Under the pieces are notes generated by a model. The model saw only the letters and a program-made list of their open reading frames with translations. It ran no database searches and was not told the origin of the DNA. From Saccharospirillum salsuginis (GTDB lineage Bacteria > Pseudomonadota > Gammaproteobacteria > Pseudomonadales > Natronospirillaceae), in NCBI RefSeq assembly GCF_014651855.1, contig NZ_BMXR01000005.1, positions 1-64,000 on the forward strand: a stretch of DNA of 64,000 bases, written 5' to 3'. A program made the position numbers and the translations under genes. How positions within the stretch are numbered: the first letter of the stretch is position 1; each line of letters starts with the position of its first letter. This document shows, piece by piece, positions 45,155 to 54,424 of this stretch.

Positions 45155-45811
45155 GTGACCCTTGCGATCTTTGACCTCGATAATACCCTGTTGGCCGGCG
45201 ACTCCGACCATGCCTGGGGTCAGTTTCTGATCGACGAGGGATTGGTGAATGCGGATGAAGTGAAAGCCATCAACGACGGCTTCTACGCCGACTACCAGGC
45301 CGGAAAGCTCGATATCGAACGCTACCTGTGTTTCGCCCTCGACTTCCTCGCCCACAAGGATCCGGCCGAACTGGACACCTTGCACGCGCACTTCATGCAA
45401 CGCTGCATCGAGCCACTGATCACCGACAAGGCACTAGCCCTGGTCGACAAGCATCGTCAACAAGGCGATACACTGCTGATCATCACCGCGACCAACCGCT
45501 TCGTGACCGGACCGATCGCCGAGCGGCTGGGCATCGACAACCTGATCGCCTCCGAAGCCGAGCGGGTGGACGGGCGCTATACCGGCCAACCGACCGGGGT
45601 TCCGAGTTATCAGGAAGGCAAAATCACCCGGTTGGAAGCCTGGCTGGCCGATCATCACGAAACGATGGTCGGCGCCTGGTTCTACAGCGATTCCCACAAC
45701 GACCTGCCCCTGTTGAACCGGGTGGACCACCCGGTGGCCGTGGATCCGGACGATACCTTGCGAGCCGTGGCGGAGCGAAACGCCTGGCCGATCATCAGTT
45801 TAAGGGAGTAA
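45155..45811 (+). CDS. HAD family phosphatase (SerB-like, histidinol-phosphatase type)
   Basis: 218 aa, GTG start after GGAG. HAD motifs: [12 protein letters not shown] (motif I, nucleophile D), ITATNRF (motif II), a lysine in [12 protein letters not shown] (motif III) and [11 protein letters not shown] (motif IV). The cap is helical (C1). In pseudomonads the neighbour of rppH-ptsP is the same HAD protein, reported there as a histidinol-phosphate phosphatase; the substrate here is inferred from that. It overlaps no gene and is 4 nt from the lipoprotein gene after it. Confidence 0.85.
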   Translation: MTLAIFDLDNTLLAGDSDHAWGQFLIDEGLVNADEVKAINDGFYADYQAGKLDIERYLCFALDFLAHKDPAELDTLHAHFMQRCIEPLITDKALALVDKHRQQGDTLLIITATNRFVTGPIAERLGIDNLIASEAERVDGRYTGQPTGVPSYQEGKITRLEAWLADHHETMVGAWFYSDSHNDLPLLNRVDHPVAVDPDDTLRAVAERNAWPIISLRE

Positions 45812-45815
45812 CGCC

Positions 45816-46967
45816 ATGCACCGCCCGCACCTGCTTGCCCTGGCTCTGCTGTCGACCGGTGTCCTGACACTGGCCGCCTGCTCGGGTTCCGACCCGGAGC
45901 AAGCGGCGACCACCGACGACGGCACGGCGGAAGACACCACTCCTGCGACCACACCGGCCGACAGCGGTCAGTTGGTGGCGGCGGCCGGTCGGATGCAGCA
46001 GGCGGCGCGCGAGACCGGCGACGCCATGATGGAGACCTGCCGGACGTTGCAGGCGCGCGTGACGGGGTTTCTGCAACACCCGGACGATTCCGGGCGGGAT
46101 GCGGCGCGCGAGGCCTGGCATGAGTGTTACGAACACTGGAATCGCTTCCTGGTGTTCCATCAGGTCGCGTTCACGCCGCGCGATGCGGCCGCTTTGGTGC
46201 GAACCGGTCGACTGATCAACACCCGCCCCTTCCAGCCCGGTTACATCGACGGCCTGCCGGAATACCCCTACAGCGGCCTGGTGCATGAAACCGGCATGGT
46301 GTTGTCGTTGAGCACACTGCTGGATCAGCACCAGATGATGGATGAGGAATCCGCTTCCCTCGGGTTCCCCGTGGTGGAAACGCTGCTCTGGCGTGAACCC
46401 TTGGCGGAGTTGTGGATCGCCGGCGAAGAGGAAGACACCAGCGTGGTGCCGCGCCGTCGCCAGTACCTGGAAGTGGCCACGGAAGAATTGCTGGCCCAGC
46501 TGCGTTCGGCCCGCGATCGCTGGCAGACGGACACGTCCCTGCGCGACGTACCGAACGCCATCCAGGCACGGGTGCTGCTGCGCAGTCTGGAACGTCTGGT
46601 CTACCAGGCCCTGCTGACCCGCACCTTCGCCGAGGGTGCACTGGACGACCCCGAGTGGCACCACCCCAGCGCCGTCGCGGGTCAGGGCCGGCGCCACATG
46701 CTGGCCCGTGTAGCGGGGCTGGAACGTTTGCTGGGTGTCACCCCCAACGGCACCAACCCGATCACGGTCTGGATTGATGAGGCTTTCGAACAGCCCGACG
46801 GTGCGACGCTGCGTGAGCACCTGGCCGCGGTCCGCTCCACGATCGAAGCACTGCCGGCGAATGCCCCCCTGGGCGACGTCGACGTCGAATCCTTCAATCA
46901 GGCCCGCCAGGCCATCGCGACCCTGCACCAGGACCTGAACACCCTGTTCGAGGCGACCAACCCCTGA
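45816..46967 (+). CDS. Imelysin-like lipoprotein
   Basis: 383 aa. Lipoprotein signal with Cys22 in LTLAACSGS; T/A/D-rich linker (about 28-50); all-helical body. The features AREAWHECYEHWN and GFPVVETLLW resemble imelysin proteins (iron-regulated, M75-like). The family motif GxHxxE appears as GFPVVE (182-187), so the histidine is Pro here. This argues against metal binding through that site. Located at the inner leaflet of the outer membrane if sorted normally. Confidence 0.75.
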   Translation: MHRPHLLALALLSTGVLTLAACSGSDPEQAATTDDGTAEDTTPATTPADSGQLVAAAGRMQQAARETGDAMMETCRTLQARVTGFLQHPDDSGRDAAREAWHECYEHWNRFLVFHQVAFTPRDAAALVRTGRLINTRPFQPGYIDGLPEYPYSGLVHETGMVLSLSTLLDQHQMMDEESASLGFPVVETLLWREPLAELWIAGEEEDTSVVPRRRQYLEVATEELLAQLRSARDRWQTDTSLRDVPNAIQARVLLRSLERLVYQALLTRTFAEGALDDPEWHHPSAVAGQGRRHMLARVAGLERLLGVTPNGTNPITVWIDEAFEQPDGATLREHLAAVRSTIEALPANAPLGDVDVESFNQARQAIATLHQDLNTLFEATNP

Positions 46968-47036
46968 CCGTCCCCGATTACAGTCGGCTCTGCTAAACTG
47001 TCGGGCCAGCCGTATCCATCCGAGAGAGGGACCGTC

Positions 47037-47921
47037 GTGGCCATCGCACTCGATTCCGACCAGATTCAGCAGATCCTGCAGGGCATTGTTATCCCACCCC
47101 AGCCGCAAGTCATGGTCGACCTGCAAATGGAGCAGATCCAGCCCGAGCCGGATCTGCGCCGCATCGCCCAATTGATCCGCCAGGACGTCGGACTGTCCGG
47201 CACCATGCTGAAGGTCGTCAACTCGGCCTCCTACGGTCTCGCCAACAAGATCACCTCCGTCGAGCAGGCGGTGATGTTGCTGGGCATCGACACTGTGGTG
47301 AACATCGTCAACGGCCTGAGCATCAAGGGCGAGCTGAGCGACGAAGACATCGTCAAGATGAACCGGTTCTGGGACGCGGCCCTGGACATCGCCATGGTCA
47401 GCCAGAACATCGCCAAGCTGATCGGCTACCCGACCCCGGACGAGGCTTACACCCTGGGCCTGTTCCACAACGCCGGCATCCCGTTGATGATGAAACGCTT
47501 CCCGGACTTCGAAGACACCCAGCGCCTGGCCTACGCCGGCGAATACGGCCGCATCATCGACGCGGAAAACGATGCCTACCGCACCAATCACGCCGTCATC
47601 GGCTATTACACGGCCAAATCCTGGCGTGTGCCGCAGTTGCTGTGCGACGCCATCGCCGACCACCACAGCGTGGAACAGATCTTCACCAACAATTACGCCC
47701 AGGACGGTCGCAAGAAAACCCTGCTGGCAATACTGAAAATCGCCGAACACCTGTGCGGCCTGCCGCTGATCCTGACGGACCGGGAGGAGGACGTCGAATG
47801 GGCCAGGGTCGGTCCGCTGGTGTTCGAATACACCGGGCTAGGTGCCTACGATCTGGAACAGATGCGTGATACCTTCCGGGACATGGGCGTCGTCTCGGTG
47901 ATCAACGCGCCGGACGACTGA
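47037..47921 (+). CDS. HDOD domain protein
   Basis: 294 aa, GTG start after GAGAGAGGG. HDOD core: VDLQMEQIQPEPDLRRIAQLIRQDVGLSGTMLKVVNSASYGL, then FHNAGIPLMMKRFPDF and AVIGYYTAKSWRVPQLLCDAIADHHS. HDOD proteins are signalling relatives of HD phosphodiesterases that usually lack catalysis; here only part of the HD ligand set is present (HNAG instead of HDIG). Probable regulatory role; partner unknown. Confidence 0.9.
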   Translation: MAIALDSDQIQQILQGIVIPPQPQVMVDLQMEQIQPEPDLRRIAQLIRQDVGLSGTMLKVVNSASYGLANKITSVEQAVMLLGIDTVVNIVNGLSIKGELSDEDIVKMNRFWDAALDIAMVSQNIAKLIGYPTPDEAYTLGLFHNAGIPLMMKRFPDFEDTQRLAYAGEYGRIIDAENDAYRTNHAVIGYYTAKSWRVPQLLCDAIADHHSVEQIFTNNYAQDGRKKTLLAILKIAEHLCGLPLILTDREEDVEWARVGPLVFEYTGLGAYDLEQMRDTFRDMGVVSVINAPDD

Positions 47922-47964
47922 GACGCCACCACTCGCCAACGCATTCGTCAGGAACCGACCCCGC

Positions 47965-49836
47965 ATGACCGATTTCCTACTGACCGCCTTTGTATTTCTG
48001 TGCGCCGGTGTCATCGCCGTGCCGCTGGCCACCCGCTTCGGACTGGGCTCCGTGCTCGGCTATCTGATCGCTGGCATCGCCATCAGCCCATTGCTGACGC
48101 TCCTGCATGTGGACGTGATTTCACTGCAGCACTTCGCCGAATTCGGGGTGGTAATGATGCTCTTCCTCGTCGGTCTCGAACTGAATCCGACCAAATTGTG
48201 GGAAATGCGGCGCAAGTTGCTCGGCCTGGGCGGCCTGCAGGTCGCGGGCACGGCGGCTGTGGTGACGGCCATCGCCATGGCTCTGGGTCAGCCCTGGCGG
48301 ATCGCGCTCGCCATCGGCCTGGTTCTGTCGCTGTCGTCCACCGCCATCGTGCTGCAAACCCTGAACGAAAAAGGTCTGATGAAAAGCGATGGCGGGCAGG
48401 CCAGTTTTTCCGTGCTGCTGTTTCAGGACATCGCTGTCATTCCCATGCTGGCGCTGATTCCGCTGCTGGCCATGCCGGGACTTCAGGACGCAACCCCCGG
48501 ACAAGCCGACCACGGCGAAGAGGCCGCCCATGGGTTGAGCCTGGTCGAGGGTCTGAATGCCTGGCAGACCGCCGGCGTCACTGTCTTGGCCATTGCCTTC
48601 GTGCTGGTCATCGGTACCTATCTGGCACGGCCGCTGTTCCGCTACATCGCCAGCGCCCAACTGCGTGAACTGTTTACCGCCACGGCGTTGTTCCTGGTCA
48701 TCGGCATCGCCCTGCTGATGTCGCTGGTCGGGGTGTCGCCGGCGCTCGGCACTTTTCTGGCCGGGGTGGTGCTGGCCAACAGCGAATACCGGCATGAGTT
48801 GGAATCGGACATCGATCCGTTCAAAGGCTTGCTGCTCGGCCTGTTTTTCATGACCGTCGGCGCAGGAATCGACTTCGACCTGCTGTTCGATCAGTTCGGC
48901 ACCGTCCTGGGGCTCACGCTGGGCCTGATCGTCGTCAAAGGGCTCGTACTGGGCGCACTGGCGTACCTGTTCGAGATACGCGGATCGGACAAATGGCTGA
49001 CCACCATCGGTCTGGCCCAGGCCGGTGAATTCGGCTTCGTACTGCTCTCGTTCACCGTCGCCAATTCGGTCATCCCGGGCGACACCGCCAACCTGTTGAT
49101 GCTGGTGGTGGCTTTGTCGATGATTCTGACACCGGCGATGTTCATCGCCTTCGACCGACTGGTCGTGCCCTTCTACGCCAAACAGGCCGACGGCGGCATG
49201 GACGACATCGAGGTTCAGGGCGATGCCATCATCATCGGGCACGGCCGGGTCGGCGGCATCGTCAACCGCATGATGCGCGCCGTCGGTTATGAAACCACAG
49301 TGGTCGACTACAGTTCTTCGCAACTGGAGATGCTGCGTACTTTCGGTTTCCGCGTCTTCTTCGGCGACGGCACCCGGCCCGATCTGCTCAAGGCCGCCGG
49401 TATCGAAGACGCCAAACTGGTCGTCGTCGCCATCAACGATAAGGACCACATCACCAACGTGGTGCGCTACATTATCAAGACCTACCCGCACGTTCATGTC
49501 ATCGCGCGCGCCGTGGACCGCATCCATGTCTTCGATCTCTGGTATGTCGGCTGCCGCGACGTTATTCGCGAAACCTACGACAGCTCCATTCGTATGGCGC
49601 GTTCGGCCCTGGAAGCCATGGGTATTCCTCAGGACAAGGCCGTGAGCATGGCCAAAGCTTTCGAGACGAAAGACCGCGCCTCCATGCCGATTCTGGCCGA
49701 GCTGTACGACATGACCATTCCGGTGATGGAGAACAAGCCGTACGTCGAGAAAGTGAAAGAGCTGAGCGAGGAATGGGAGGCTCAGCTCAAGGGTAAGATG
49801 CAGCGGCTGAGGGACGGCGAAGAAGAGCAGGATTAA
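47965..49836 (+). CDS. CPA2 family cation:proton antiporter (KefB/KefC-like)
   Basis: 623 aa. About 12 transmembrane segments (1-390) in the Na+/H+ exchanger fold, with FGVVMMLFLVGLELNP, the acidic loop SEYRHELESDIDPFKGLLLGLFFMTVG (split) and GLAQAGEFGFVLLSF. A cytoplasmic TrkA-N Rossmann domain (GHGRVGGIVNRMM, about 423-435) and charged tail follow. It probably exchanges K+ for H+ under NAD(H) or glutathione control, as in Kef systems. No KefF/KefG partner gene is adjacent. Confidence 0.92.
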   Translation: MTDFLLTAFVFLCAGVIAVPLATRFGLGSVLGYLIAGIAISPLLTLLHVDVISLQHFAEFGVVMMLFLVGLELNPTKLWEMRRKLLGLGGLQVAGTAAVVTAIAMALGQPWRIALAIGLVLSLSSTAIVLQTLNEKGLMKSDGGQASFSVLLFQDIAVIPMLALIPLLAMPGLQDATPGQADHGEEAAHGLSLVEGLNAWQTAGVTVLAIAFVLVIGTYLARPLFRYIASAQLRELFTATALFLVIGIALLMSLVGVSPALGTFLAGVVLANSEYRHELESDIDPFKGLLLGLFFMTVGAGIDFDLLFDQFGTVLGLTLGLIVVKGLVLGALAYLFEIRGSDKWLTTIGLAQAGEFGFVLLSFTVANSVIPGDTANLLMLVVALSMILTPAMFIAFDRLVVPFYAKQADGGMDDIEVQGDAIIIGHGRVGGIVNRMMRAVGYETTVVDYSSSQLEMLRTFGFRVFFGDGTRPDLLKAAGIEDAKLVVVAINDKDHITNVVRYIIKTYPHVHVIARAVDRIHVFDLWYVGCRDVIRETYDSSIRMARSALEAMGIPQDKAVSMAKAFETKDRASMPILAELYDMTIPVMENKPYVEKVKELSEEWEAQLKGKMQRLRDGEEEQD

Positions 49837-49857
49837 ACCGGGAACGTCACCCGGTTT
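49835..49857 (+). terminator. Possible terminator hairpin after the antiporter gene
   Basis: AAACCGGG and CCCGGTTT form an 8-bp stem with a 7-nt loop, overlapping the stop codon. There is no long T-run, but it lies between convergent genes. On the minus strand the run after the stem is also short. Confidence 0.45.
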
Positions 49858-49875
49858 GATCCCGTCGGTCAGTCA

Positions 49876-51006
49876 CTAATTGTTTGGATAAAAGTAATAC
49901 TGTTCGATGGCTTTTGCGTAATCACCGGCGTTCCGACTGGCATCATTGCAGAACACCATGATGGAAAAATCAGCATCCGAATAGCGTCCGTAATAAGTCC
50001 GGGTACCGAAAAACCCTCCATGGTGCAGATAGACCGATTCACCATGACGTTCAGTCACCATTTGCCCATTGGCGTATAAGCGGCCGTATTTTTTTAGTGC
50101 GCTATTCGGCTGGTTAAATTGCCGGATCAATGATTCCGGATCAAAACCCAATTGGGGTTGGTAAAAATGCCGGTCCCATTTCAGCATGTCATTCACGGTG
50201 GTGTACAAGCCACCGGCACCGACGGTATAGACATTGGCATCGTCCCTGACATAGTCGCGGCCGATCATGTTATACCCCGTAACCCGACCGTCGATGATGG
50301 GTCGCGGGCTGTCCAAAAACATCGTATTGGACATCCCTAAGGGTTTAAAAATCTTCCGATCTGCATAATCCCTTAAACTTTGGCCGCTGACTTCCTCCAC
50401 CAGCATGGCCAACAAAAAGTAAGCGATGTTGCTGTAGTGGAATTTCTCATTCGGTGAATAACGTAACGGAAGCTTCTGTATGTATCGGAAGTACTCATCA
50501 ATCGAAAAGTTCTGATTAAAGAGAAAGGGACCTCCGAACGCGGATTCAAGTACCAGTTCGTCACCACCGGTTGTCGATGTCCAGAATTCGTAGTCATCTC
50601 CGCTGTCATTAACCATGCCACTGACATGACCCAGCATGGCATTGACCGTGACCGTTTCACTATAATCTCTCAGGCCGGGCAAATAGGTCCGGATATCGGC
50701 ATCGAGATCGATCTTGCCTTCGTCGGCCAGCAAATGCACCGCCATCGCGGTAAATTGCTTGGAGACCGAGGCCATTCGATGGACGTTGTGCCCGGTCATC
50801 GGCACCTGATTTTCCATATTGGCCAGCCCGTAACCGGCCTGATAAATCAACTGTCCGGATTCGATCACCCCCACCGAACAGCCCGGTTCATCCTCGGCAA
50901 TCAGGTTATTAAAAAGGGTGTCGATGCGATCGCTGAAGTCGTCGGCCTGTCCTTCCAGGCTGGCGCACGCCGCCATTACCACGGCCAAAATACGTCGTTT
51001 TATCAC
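49876..51006 (-). CDS. Serine hydrolase, beta-lactamase (class C-like) family
   Basis: 376 aa with signal peptide MIKRRILAVVMAACASLEGQA. Catalytic SxxK as S80-V-S-K83, YxN as Y191-S-N193, and an HHGG (about 328-331) in the KTG position. Members act as D-peptidases, esterases or beta-lactamases in the periplasm; substrate cannot be read from sequence. The gene is visibly richer in A/T than its neighbours, which suggests recent acquisition. It is convergent with the antiporter gene. Confidence 0.88.
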   Translation of the reverse strand: MIKRRILAVVMAACASLEGQADDFSDRIDTLFNNLIAEDEPGCSVGVIESGQLIYQAGYGLANMENQVPMTGHNVHRMASVSKQFTAMAVHLLADEGKIDLDADIRTYLPGLRDYSETVTVNAMLGHVSGMVNDSGDDYEFWTSTTGGDELVLESAFGGPFLFNQNFSIDEYFRYIQKLPLRYSPNEKFHYSNIAYFLLAMLVEEVSGQSLRDYADRKIFKPLGMSNTMFLDSPRPIIDGRVTGYNMIGRDYVRDDANVYTVGAGGLYTTVNDMLKWDRHFYQPQLGFDPESLIRQFNQPNSALKKYGRLYANGQMVTERHGESVYLHHGGFFGTRTYYGRYSDADFSIMVFCNDASRNAGDYAKAIEQYYFYPNN

Positions 51007-51038
51007 GCGTTCTCCTTATGTCCTTGTCTATGGCTCGG

Positions 51039-51851
51039 TTAGATATCCTTCCGCTTCAAAACCTCGATCAATGCTGGATCCGAAACGGCAAAAAATTCGG
51101 GATTTAACGTGTCCGCCTTGCCGTACTCCAACGGTTCGCCGTTCCATTGCACCAGGGCGCCACCGGCGGCCTTGAGAATGGCCTGGGGGGCGGCGGTGTC
51201 CCATTCGCTGGTCGGGCCGAGACGGGGGTAGAGATGAGCACGGCCGGAGGCGAGGTGCATGAACTTGAGGGCACTGCCGACGGCCTGGGTCTCGACCTCG
51301 AAACCGGCGTCCTCCAGCCGTTTGCGCCACGGGCCCTGCCAGCGGGCCCGGCGACTGCCGAGAACCCTGATGTGGCTGTCGACCCGGGCGGCGGCAATGG
51401 GGCGGGCGTCGCCCGGCCGGCCTTCCTGCGGTGGCACGGAGTCACCGCCCCACCAGGCCAGGTCGGTAGTGGGCTGGTAGAGCATGCCGAACACCGGCTG
51501 GTTGTCGACCATGTAGGCCACGTTGATGACGAACTCGCCGCTCTGGTGCAGAAACTCGCGGGTACCGTCCATCGGATCGACCAGCCAGTAGTGGTCCCAG
51601 TGGCGACGCTCGGAGTAGTTGACCAGGGCCTCTTCCGACAACACCGGGCAATCGACCACCTCCGGCAGGCCGCTTTCCAGCACGCGGGAAGCGGCGATGT
51701 CCGCCGCGGTCACCGGGGAGTCGTCGGCCTTGTGGTTGGTCTTCCAGCGTTCCACATCCCGGTAGACGGTTAGAATACGTTCGCCCGCGGTCTGCATCAG
51801 GCGGTACAGCCCGGGAATCAGGTCGTCGGAATGCCACTGCGGTTCGGCCAT
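51039..51851 (-). CDS. cysQ: 3'(2'),5'-bisphosphate nucleotidase CysQ
   Basis: 270 aa. Hydrolyses pAp to AMP, clearing the by-product of sulfate assimilation. Inositol-monophosphatase fold motifs: LSEEALVNYSER, DPMDGTREF (metal-binding DPxDGT) and SEWDTAAPQAIL (WDxAA). The ATG is preceded by CCTCC on the plus strand, i.e. GGAGG on the coding strand. Divergent from hslR. It lies 32 bp after the serine hydrolase gene start, on the same strand. Confidence 0.94.
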   Translation of the reverse strand: MAEPQWHSDDLIPGLYRLMQTAGERILTVYRDVERWKTNHKADDSPVTAADIAASRVLESGLPEVVDCPVLSEEALVNYSERRHWDHYWLVDPMDGTREFLHQSGEFVINVAYMVDNQPVFGMLYQPTTDLAWWGGDSVPPQEGRPGDARPIAAARVDSHIRVLGSRRARWQGPWRKRLEDAGFEVETQAVGSALKFMHLASGRAHLYPRLGPTSEWDTAAPQAILKAAGGALVQWNGEPLEYGKADTLNPEFFAVSDPALIEVLKRKDI

Positions 51852-52020
51852 GGAGGAGGATCGGGCTCGTTACGGATGAAATGTCAGTCTAACACGATCC
51901 CGCCGGCTTCGGCGCGGGGTTCATTTGCCCCGGTCGACAGCGAGTTCCCTTGCATTCCCGACCTCCAGGCCGCATCTTCGACCTTTCACGGTACCCGATC
52001 GATATGTGCTTCTGTTTATT

Positions 52021-52413
52021 ATGACCGATACCCCAGTTCGACTCGACAAATGGCTTTGGGCCGCCCGCTTTTATAAAACCCGCAGTCTGGCGAAAGAGGC
52101 CGTCGAAGGCGGCAAGGTGCATTACAATGGCACCCGCGCCAAGCCCAGCCGCACTGTAGAAATCGGCGCTCTTTTGCGCATGCGCCTGGGCTTCGACGAA
52201 AAGACGGTCGAGGTGCTGGACCTGTCGGACAAACGCCGGGGCGCGCCGGAAGCCCAGACGCTCTATCGGGAAACCGAGGAGTCGATCGCCAAGCGCGAAA
52301 AACAGGCGGCACTGCGCAAGGCACAGAAGGCCACCCAGCTGGCACCGGACCACAAGCCGAACAAGAAGGAACGCCGCGATATCCGGCGTTTCAAGGATAC
52401 CCACAACCTCTGA
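52021..52413 (+). CDS. hslR: Heat shock protein 15 (S4-domain ribosome rescue factor)
   Basis: 130 aa from MTDTPVRLDKWLWAARFYKTRSLAKEAVEGGKV, the S4 RNA-binding domain. The C-terminal half is helical and basic (KREKQAALRKAQKATQLAP). Hsp15 binds 50S subunits that carry a nascent chain with tRNA. The start is fixed by homology; an in-frame ATG at 51925 would add unrelated residues. It precedes hslO by 17 nt, as in E. coli. Confidence 0.95.
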   Translation: MTDTPVRLDKWLWAARFYKTRSLAKEAVEGGKVHYNGTRAKPSRTVEIGALLRMRLGFDEKTVEVLDLSDKRRGAPEAQTLYRETEESIAKREKQAALRKAQKATQLAPDHKPNKKERRDIRRFKDTHNL

Positions 52414-52430
52414 TCACGACGTAGGCACGC

Positions 52431-53306
52431 ATGAGCAACCCAGACCAGACCCAACGCTTCCTGTTCGACGACACCCCGCTGCGCGGCGAAATCACCGGCT
52501 TGCAACAGAGCTACCGGGACGTGCTGGACAAGCACAATTATCCCGAACCGGTGCGGCATCTGCTCGGGCAGTTCATGGCCGCGGTGGCGCTGCTCAGCGA
52601 CACCCTGAAATTCGAGGGCACACTGAGCCTGCAAGTGCGCGGTGCCGGTCAGGTACGGATGCTGATGGCCGAGTGTCGGGACCATGAGGCGTTGCGCGCC
52701 ATTGCGCAGTACACCGATGACTTCAGCTCAAGCGACCCGCTGTTGGGTAACGGTCAGCTGGCCATCACCATTGACCCGAAGCGGGGCAAGCGCTACCAGG
52801 GCATCGTGCCCATCGACGACGATGCCCACACCCTGGCCCGGGCACTGGAAGGCTATTTCCGCCAGTCGGAGCAAATCCGCACCCGCATTTGGCTGGATGC
52901 GGACGACCAGCGTGCGGCCGGCATGCTGGTACAGGCCATGCCGGTCTCGGCCAGCGAGGGCAGTCTGGAAATCAAGGACGACGACGCCTGGGACCGGGTC
53001 ACCCACCTGGCCGACACCCTGACCGCAGAGGAATTGCTGAAACTGGACAATGAAACGATCCTGCACCGTCTGTTCCATGAAGAGAAGGTTCGGCTGTTTC
53101 CGGAACGTGGGCTGCGCTTTCAATGCACCTGCAGCCGGGAGCGCTGTGGAGAGGCCATCCTGACGCTGGGCCATGAGGAGGCCAAAGAGGTTGTCGCCGA
53201 AGAAGGCGCCATCATCAGCGATTGCCAGTTCTGCCACCAGCAATACCGTTTTACGGCGGACGATGTGGACGTCCTGTTCGAGCAGCAGCGCCAGCGTCTG
53301 CAATAA
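52431..53306 (+). CDS. hslO: Redox-regulated chaperone Hsp33
   Basis: 291 aa. Holdase activated by oxidative unfolding. Zinc-binding cysteines are intact near the C-terminus: CTC in FQCTCSRERC and CQFC in DCQFCHQQY. The N-terminal core has LLSDTLKFEGTLSLQVRGAG and GNGQLAITIDPKRG. Co-transcribed with hslR. Confidence 0.96.
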   Translation: MSNPDQTQRFLFDDTPLRGEITGLQQSYRDVLDKHNYPEPVRHLLGQFMAAVALLSDTLKFEGTLSLQVRGAGQVRMLMAECRDHEALRAIAQYTDDFSSSDPLLGNGQLAITIDPKRGKRYQGIVPIDDDAHTLARALEGYFRQSEQIRTRIWLDADDQRAAGMLVQAMPVSASEGSLEIKDDDAWDRVTHLADTLTAEELLKLDNETILHRLFHEEKVRLFPERGLRFQCTCSRERCGEAILTLGHEEAKEVVAEEGAIISDCQFCHQQYRFTADDVDVLFEQQRQRLQ

Positions 53307-53324
53307 GCCGGCGCCACACAGCGT

Positions 53325-53777
53325 CTACTGGGGCGTCGACAACCGGGTCAGATCCATGGAAGGATCCAGTTGGCGGACCGTGCCCAGGGCCATGTCCAGC
53401 CGCCCCTGGTTGAAACTGCCCTGGTGGATTCGCTCCAGCAGACTCATCTGACGCTCGGGGTGATCCCGAAAAAACGCCAGCACGATGTCCCGACTCAGGC
53501 GTTTCATCGCGTCGATGTCATCGCGGGCGGCGGCCAGTTCCGCCCAGCCGGCTTCGTCGGTCTCACTCGTCTTCACGATGTGAAACACCACCCCCAGCCA
53601 GACAAGATCGATCTCCACCACCTCGATGTGGCTGCGGTTGATGCGGCTGCAATGGCCGAACCCGTAACGAATCTCGTGATCCTCGGCGATGCGATTCGTC
53701 GAATAGGAGGCGTTCTCATGCGGAAGGATATCGATCCGCGTCGGCTTGAAGTAACGGTAATGGGGCACGGTAGTCAT
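53325..53777 (-). CDS. Hypothetical protein (150 aa)
   Basis: Soluble, mixed alpha/beta. N-terminus MTTVPHYRYFKPTRIDILP, then EIRYGFGHCSRINRSHIEVVEIDLVWLGVVF, and a helical C-terminus (AFFRDHPERQMSLLERIHQGSFNQGRLDMAL). No family recognised. It is convergent with hslO (19 bp gap). A perfect CRP-type palindrome lies about 100 bp upstream. Confidence 0.65.
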   Translation of the reverse strand: MTTVPHYRYFKPTRIDILPHENASYSTNRIAEDHEIRYGFGHCSRINRSHIEVVEIDLVWLGVVFHIVKTSETDEAGWAELAAARDDIDAMKRLSRDIVLAFFRDHPERQMSLLERIHQGSFNQGRLDMALGTVRQLDPSMDLTRLSTPQ

Positions 53778-53876
53778 AAGAAGTCTTTACCCGGCGTCTT
53801 ATTCGAGAAGCATGGCGCTTGCCGATACTGCGATCCGCAAGTGGTCGGGACACCCGACAACCCGGCCGGACTAATC

Positions 53877-53892
53877 TGTGAAGTTAGTCACA
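53877..53892. promoter_or_regulatory. Perfect CRP/Vfr-type binding site
   Basis: TGTGAAGTTAGTCACA fits TGTGA-N6-TCACA exactly. Its centre is about 108 bp from the start codon of the minus-strand 150-aa gene and about 135 bp beyond the hlyU stop codon. The 150-aa gene is therefore the only reasonable target. A TATAAC at about 53908 on the plus strand has no gene after it. Confidence 0.6.
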
Positions 53893-54018
53893 AACCTGGA
53901 CACCGCAGTATAACGAAGATGCTCGGGTTCTTTTTTGATCCACCGGCCTAAGATCTGTGCCTGAGAGTGGTCAATGGGCCTGGCCGACCAGACCAATCGG
54001 GCCGGTGCGGCCCGGGCC

Positions 54019-54309
54019 TCAGGCCTGGTCGAACAGTCGATCGCCCATCTGGTCGATGATCAGCTTGGCCTTGACCACCGTAAAATCGCAGGCGGCGTCT
54101 TTTCCCGCCACCAGATCGGAGCGGATAAAGGTGTGTTTCTTCTCCGGATCGCCTTCCTTCTCGATCACGCCGCTGACGCGAAACTGACCGGACTCGGAGA
54201 TCGGTGTCGGCGTGATGCGGTAACCGTTGTACTCGATCGTCTCGCCTGTTACCGACCCGGGTTGGGCGTCGCCCCCGCCGGACAACGCATTTTTGAGCCA
54301 ATTGAACAT
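54019..54309 (-). CDS. hlyU: HlyU family transcriptional regulator
   Basis: 96 aa: MFNWLKNALSGGG, then YNGYRITPTPISESGQFRVSGVIEKE, FIRSDLVAGKDAACDFTVVKAKLIIDQMGDRLF (split). This matches the short HlyU family (the PF10115 type, not the ArsR-type HlyU of vibrios); members are annotated as transcriptional activators but their biochemistry is poorly known. A long AT-rich upstream gap with repeated motifs precedes it. Confidence 0.75.
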   Translation of the reverse strand: MFNWLKNALSGGGDAQPGSVTGETIEYNGYRITPTPISESGQFRVSGVIEKEGDPEKKHTFIRSDLVAGKDAACDFTVVKAKLIIDQMGDRLFDQA

Positions 54310-54360
54310 CTTGTACCTCTAGTTAACACGGAACACCGGTCGCCCCGAATGGGCGCCGCC

Positions 54361-54384
54361 GGAGGCTGTTCGAGAAGAGCCTCC
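54361..54384 (-). promoter_or_regulatory. Hairpin in the hlyU leader
   Basis: GGAGGCTGTTCGAGAAGAGCCTCC folds as GGAGGCT/AGCCTCC extended by TTC/GAA with one G-G mismatch. It starts 52 bp before the hlyU ATG. A -10-like TACAAT (54400-54395, minus strand) lies just upstream with TTGACA at 54426-54421, but the spacer is 20 bp. Confidence 0.4.
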
Positions 54385-54424
54385 CGGGGTCATCATTGTA
54401 GCGTCTAAATCGGGTGGGTGTGTC

